A DNA stretch of 9,508 nt. Source: Candidatus Dadabacteria bacterium. Lineage in GTDB: Bacteria > Desulfobacterota_D > UBA1144 > Nemesobacterales > UBA2774. The stretch covers positions 1 through 9,508 of the forward strand of contig JAGVLR010000103.1 of assembly GCA_020054175.1 (NCBI GenBank), read 5' to 3'. The notes under the pieces are model-generated. The model saw only the letters and a program-made list of their open reading frames with translations, ran no database searches and had not been told where the DNA came from. The position numbers and the translations under genes were made by a program. This document shows positions 7,482 through 9,508 of the stretch, one piece after another (position 1 is the stretch's first letter; every line of letters starts with the position of its first letter).

Positions 7482-8261
7482 CTGCATGAAGGATGCGTAC
7501 TGCGAGCTCACGATGAGGTTCAGATTGTAGACCGCCATGCCGAAAAGCTGGGGCACGATGAGAAGCCCGATTTTCTTCACGGCCGGGTTTCTGAAATTGG
7601 CGCTGAACCTGAAAAGAAATCCGTTGGCTTTAAGATACGGTATCTGTATCGCGAGCTGGAGCGCTCCGCCTACTATCACACCGACCGCGGCGGCGTATAT
7701 CGGCAGCTCGTATCTGTCGTAAAGTAAAAATATCGTCCCTATCATCGCGAGGTTGAGCAGGACAGGCGAGAACGCCGGGGCGAAAAACTGTCTCAGGGAA
7801 TTCAGCACTCCCATCGCGAGCGCCGTCAGGGATATGAAGAAGATATAGGGAAACATTATCCTGTTGAGCCCGACTGCGAGCTCGAACGTCGGCTGGTCGA
7901 ACCCATAGGCGAAGAGCTTTACTATGTACGGCGAAAATATGATGCCGAGGACGGAGATGACCGATACCGAAATGATCAGTATCGTGAACACGACGTCCGA
8001 GACCTTCTTTGCCTCTTCTCTCGACTTGTTCTCGAGGGTTTCCGTAAATACCGGGATGAAAGAGATAGTGAGGGAGCCCTCGGCGAAGAGCCTCCGGAGG
8101 AGGTTCGGTATCCTGAAGGCTATCCAGAAGGCGTCGGTGAAGGCCGTCGCCCCGAAGAAATAGGCCATAATCACGTCCCTGGCGTACCCTGTTATACGGC
8201 TCAGGAATGTCAGCGACCCTATGAGCCCGGCAGAGCGGGCCAATGACCGCTTATCCTTCAT
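7479..8261 (-). CDS. murJ: Lipid II flippase MurJ (MviN), N-terminal part ending at an in-frame UAG
   Basis: MurJ is the inner-membrane MOP-superfamily flippase that moves lipid II across the membrane for peptidoglycan synthesis. It is essential in most walled bacteria. This 260-residue part begins MKDKRSLARSAGLIGSLTFL, the normal MurJ N-terminus, and contains SRITGYARD (Arg22, Arg28), GATAFTDAFWIAFRIPNLLRRLFAEGS (Asp43, Arg56) and several hydrophobic helices. These charged residues match the essential Arg18, Arg24, Asp39 and Arg52 of E. coli as I recall them. Translation stops at TAG 7479-7481, around half the normal length and within the seventh/eighth-helix region. A half-length product is unlikely to flip lipid II. 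The ATG (8259-8261) lies inside the 3' end of the upstream DUF4911-like gene (11-nt overlap), so translation is probably coupled. Confidence 0.9.
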   Translation of the reverse strand: MKDKRSLARSAGLIGSLTFLSRITGYARDVIMAYFFGATAFTDAFWIAFRIPNLLRRLFAEGSLTISFIPVFTETLENKSREEAKKVSDVVFTILIISVSVISVLGIIFSPYIVKLFAYGFDQPTFELAVGLNRIMFPYIFFISLTALAMGVLNSLRQFFAPAFSPVLLNLAMIGTIFLLYDRYELPIYAAAVGVIVGGALQLAIQIPYLKANGFLFRFSANFRNPAVKKIGLLIVPQLFGMAVYNLNLIVSSQYASFMQ

Positions 8262-8508
8262 CCCTGTCGGCGCCCGGGTTTGAGATCGTCTGTCCGTTTT
8301 CCATGACTTCTTCGAATTCCAACTCTTTTTTCAACTTGTCGAGAATTGCCCTCGTTTCTCCGGCAAGGTCGGGGGTATGTATGACGTGCATAACGCCCGA
8401 GGCGGGGTTTTCAGTCCTCACCCATGCAATATGAGCGTAAGTGCCCATAATAGATTGAAAATAAACGGTTTCGCTGTTGTTTTTCAGCCTGATAAATATG
8501 GTCGGCAT
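8251..8508 (-). CDS. Small DUF4911-like protein, first gene of the murJ transcript
   Basis: This is an 85-residue soluble protein. The pattern IFIRLKNNSETVYFQSIMGTY, then WVRTENPASGVMHVIHTPDL, then a helical AILDKLKKELEFEEV resembles DUF4911. I recall that as a short alpha/beta domain (RIxPxDIxxxxxxxEgYdGLaxvRT) common in deltaproteobacterial-type genomes and of unknown function. The match is from memory and moderate. It has no signal peptide, membrane helix or Cys/His cluster. Its stop codon TAA lies inside the murJ coding region, an 11-nt overlap that argues for a real gene co-translated with murJ. The ATG start has only a weak, distant AGG. A TATAAT box lies about 30 nt upstream. The C-terminal tail (NGQTISNPGADRDEG) looks disordered. 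Confidence 0.75.
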   Translation of the reverse strand: MPTIFIRLKNNSETVYFQSIMGTYAHIAWVRTENPASGVMHVIHTPDLAGETRAILDKLKKELEFEEVMENGQTISNPGADRDEG

Positions 8509-8807
8509 CAGTTATGTCGCCTGTTAAATCCTAGTAGATTATATCCAAGTTTTATTCTTTTTTCCGGTTCTCGCAGGGCCTCGATTCCCTGCCTCGATGG
8601 TACCGGGGCACAGAGTGGCATGCGGGACGTCCGAAAAGACAAACTTTAAGAATATTTTATTCAATAATATTAACCTCTTGCTACGTATTCCTAAAGCTGA
8701 TATTGCGCTGGTCGCCGAAATTCATTATTATCCCCGTCTATTCCGGGCAAGATTTTTCCAACACAGAGGCAATATTCGTAAAAAATTATTAGATATCACA
8801 AACTTAC
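8509..8807. other. Divergent intergenic region between the DUF4911-murJ and mraZ transcripts
   Basis: About 300 nt with no convincing gene. It holds the murJ-side -10 box; an inverted repeat GCAGGG (8573-8578) with CCCTGC (8587-8592) around an 8-nt loop; a direct repeat GCCTCGAT (8578-8585 and 8591-8598) that interlocks with it; and an AT-rich inverted repeat AATATT at 8651-8656 and 8666-8671. From about 8640 it is clearly more AT-rich than the coding DNA. The GCAGGG hairpin loosely recalls a tRNA T-arm, but no acceptor or anticodon arm fits. Short open frames here lack ribosome sites and recognisable content. Confidence 0.6.
8538..8543 (-). promoter_or_regulatory. -10 element, probable promoter of the DUF4911-murJ transcript
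   Basis: The minus strand reads GGATATAATC, with a perfect TATAAT at 8538-8543. A start about 7 nt downstream would give a leader of roughly 23 nt. The -35 region is an A-rich tract (CGGAAAAAAGAATAAAAC) without a TTGACA-like hexamer, so it could act as an UP-like A tract or need an activator. This is the only good -10 upstream of the first minus-strand gene. Confidence 0.4.
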
Positions 8808-8836
8808 TTGACAAACTTAACATATTTTTATATAGT
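8808..8836 (+). promoter_or_regulatory. mraZ promoter (start of the dcw cluster), sigma70-type
   Basis: TTGACA (8808-8813) is a perfect -35 hexamer, followed after exactly 17 bp by TATAGT (8831-8836), five of six matches to TATAAT. Predicted initiation near 8843 gives a leader of about 32 nt before the mraZ ATG. The -10 box overlaps the first MraZ-type box, so bound MraZ should occlude RNA polymerase. Confidence 0.8.
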
Positions 8837-8868
8837 GGTTTTAAGTGGTATAAAGTGGCATAAAATGG
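8832..8868 (+). promoter_or_regulatory. MraZ operator: four tandem AAAGTGG-like boxes at 10-bp period
   Basis: The boxes are ATAGTGG (8832-8838), TAAGTGG (8842-8848), AAAGTGG (8852-8858) and AAAATGG (8862-8868), each separated by 3 nt. They therefore repeat every 10 bp and face the same side of the helix. MraZ is known to bind tandem direct repeats ahead of its own gene: TGGGN-type in E. coli and AAAGTG(T/G)-N3 in Mollicutes. This array matches the latter spacing and consensus closely. It spans the -10 box to 6 nt before the start codon, implying autorepression of mraZ and the genes transcribed with it. The fourth box is the most divergent. Confidence 0.85.
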
Positions 8869-8874
8869 TATGAT

Positions 8875-9321
8875 ATGTTTCGAGGACGATACGAGCACAC
8901 AATGACGGATAAGGGACGCGTGAGCATCCCCGCCAAATTCCGTGAAATATGCCGCGAGAAATACGGTGAAGAGACGTTCGTCATCACCAATTTCGACAAA
9001 TGCCTGGTCGCTTATCCGCTAAAGGAGTGGAATGAAATCGAGCGAAGGGTTTCCGAGCTGCCTCAGTTCAAACAGGAGGTCATCTCTTTTCTGAGATACC
9101 TCATGGGCGGCGCGGTCGACTGCCCTCTCGACGGTCAGGGCCGTGTCCTTATTCCGCAGTCGCTCAGAAATCATGCGCGTATCGACAAAGAGCTGATCAT
9201 GATAGGTATGCTGACCCGAATAGAAATATGGTCCCGAGAGGTGTGGGAGGAAGAGGAGCAGGCGCGTGCTTATGACGAATTCAAAAAGAGCAGGGACATA
9301 CTTGCGGGACAAGGACTATAG
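8875..9321 (+). CDS. mraZ: Transcriptional regulator MraZ, first gene of the dcw cluster
   Basis: MraZ is a DNA-binding protein with two SpoVT/AbrB-like half-domains. It forms ring-shaped oligomers and controls the division and cell wall cluster. The 148-residue length and MFRGRYEHT start are canonical. The first repeat motif is TDKGRVSIP (residues 11-19) and the second is DGQGRVLIP. The family signature DxxxR is therefore intact in the second repeat, but its Asp is Thr11 in the first. The start is fixed by the MFRG match, and no in-frame alternative exists upstream. No Shine-Dalgarno sequence precedes it because the MraZ boxes fill the leader, and two out-of-frame ATGs (8865 and 8870) lie just ahead. 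It ends in TAG, 4 nt before rsmH. In-frame translation beyond this TAG would run into the rsmH region, which argues that UAG is a genuine stop in this genome. Confidence 0.96.
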   Translation: MFRGRYEHTMTDKGRVSIPAKFREICREKYGEETFVITNFDKCLVAYPLKEWNEIERRVSELPQFKQEVISFLRYLMGGAVDCPLDGQGRVLIPQSLRNHARIDKELIMIGMLTRIEIWSREVWEEEEQARAYDEFKKSRDILAGQGL

Positions 9322-9325
9322 CGAC

Positions 9326-9508
9326 ATGGAAAGCGCAGCCGTGGAAATGGAAGGGCCCGTTCACGTCCCCGTGATGGCCGAAGAGGTTACGAAATACCTC
9401 GTAACGCGCCCCGAGGGCATATACGTCGACGCGACGCTAGGTCTCGGCGGCCATACCAAATCCATACTCGAAGCCACGGGCTGCAAGTCCCTCGTAATCG
9501 GTCTGGAT
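9326..9508 (+). CDS. rsmH: 16S rRNA (cytosine(1402)-N4)-methyltransferase RsmH, 3'-truncated by the window
   Basis: RsmH (MraW) uses S-adenosylmethionine to methylate N4 of C1402 in the decoding centre of 16S rRNA. Only the first 61 codons are present, and the frame is open to the window end. After a short acidic extension comes HVPVMAEEV (residues 13-21), then the SAM-binding loop VDATLGLGGHTKSIL (34-48) and VIGLD (57-61), all characteristic of the family's N-terminus. The ATG at 9326-9328 follows the mraZ stop by 4 nt, with AAGGA at 9311-9315 inside the end of mraZ as the likely ribosome site. An ATG at 9347 is an alternative but has no ribosome site. Order and spacing mark the usual mraZ-rsmH head of the dcw cluster, so it should be under MraZ control. 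Confidence 0.95.
   Translation, partial: MESAAVEMEGPVHVPVMAEEVTKYLVTRPEGIYVDATLGLGGHTKSILEATGCKSLVIGLD

Noticed and set aside
8571..8600. tRNA T-arm-like hairpin with CCTCGATT loop
   Set aside because: The stem is 6 bp with an 8-nt loop instead of 5 and 7, and no acceptor, D or anticodon arm can be drawn in the flanks on either strand.
8612..8621. Isolated AGAGTGGCAT resembling an MraZ box, about 220 nt upstream of the operator
   Set aside because: There are no neighbouring copies at 10-bp spacing, and a single 7-mer match is expected by chance.
8732..8757. CCCG/CGGG hairpin followed by a T run, as a plus-strand terminator
   Set aside because: The stem is only 4 bp, the T run is separated from it, and no plus-strand gene precedes it.
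8597..8863. Plus-strand open frame of 88 codons ahead of mraZ
   Set aside because: It has no ribosome site or family resemblance, and it runs through the mraZ promoter and operator, so it is not a credible gene.

Overview
The window looks like ordinary core chromosome of a moderately GC-rich bacterium. I see no mobile element, CRISPR array or RNA gene. The full-length fused glycine decarboxylase, the DUF4911-like small protein and the prohibitin-type SPFH protein together suggest a Gram-negative lineage near the deltaproteobacterial/Desulfobacterota or Dadabacteria-like phyla. That placement is inferred from gene content and is weak. Isoleucine is often encoded by ATA in all the genes, so base usage gives no sign of foreign DNA.

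Layout: (1) positions 1-2601, plus strand, the 3' nine-tenths of gcvP (glycine cleavage system P protein), ending at a GC-rich hairpin shared with a convergent gene. (2) Positions 2642-8508, a minus-strand series transcribed from right to left: a DUF4911-like small protein, murJ (lipid II flippase), a TPR protein, aroQ (type II dehydroquinase), recJ (ssDNA exonuclease) and a prohibitin/SPFH membrane protein. DUF4911 and murJ overlap, and TPR and aroQ are 4 nt apart, so these two pairs are probably co-transcribed. The other junctions have gaps of about 70-110 nt and may carry their own promoters or weak terminators. (3) Positions 8509-8874, a divergent, AT-rich intergenic region. (4) Positions 8875-9508, plus strand, mraZ and the start of rsmH, the usual first two genes of the dcw (division and cell wall) cluster.

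Two observations stand out. First, murJ is split by a single in-frame UAG codon (7479-7481). The conserved MurJ sequence continues in the same frame on both sides and the key charged residues are kept, so this is one substitution: a recent nonsense mutation, a sequencing error or readthrough. Second, mraZ has a clear sigma70-type promoter (TTGACA, 17 bp, TATAGT) whose -10 box lies inside a 10-bp-periodic array of four AAAGTGG-like boxes. This is a textbook-looking MraZ autoregulatory operator that fills the whole leader up to the start codon and leaves no Shine-Dalgarno site.

Functionally, the right half is a cell-envelope neighbourhood (murJ beside the start of the dcw cluster). The left part is housekeeping metabolism and DNA repair. 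I found no convincing undescribed multi-gene system.
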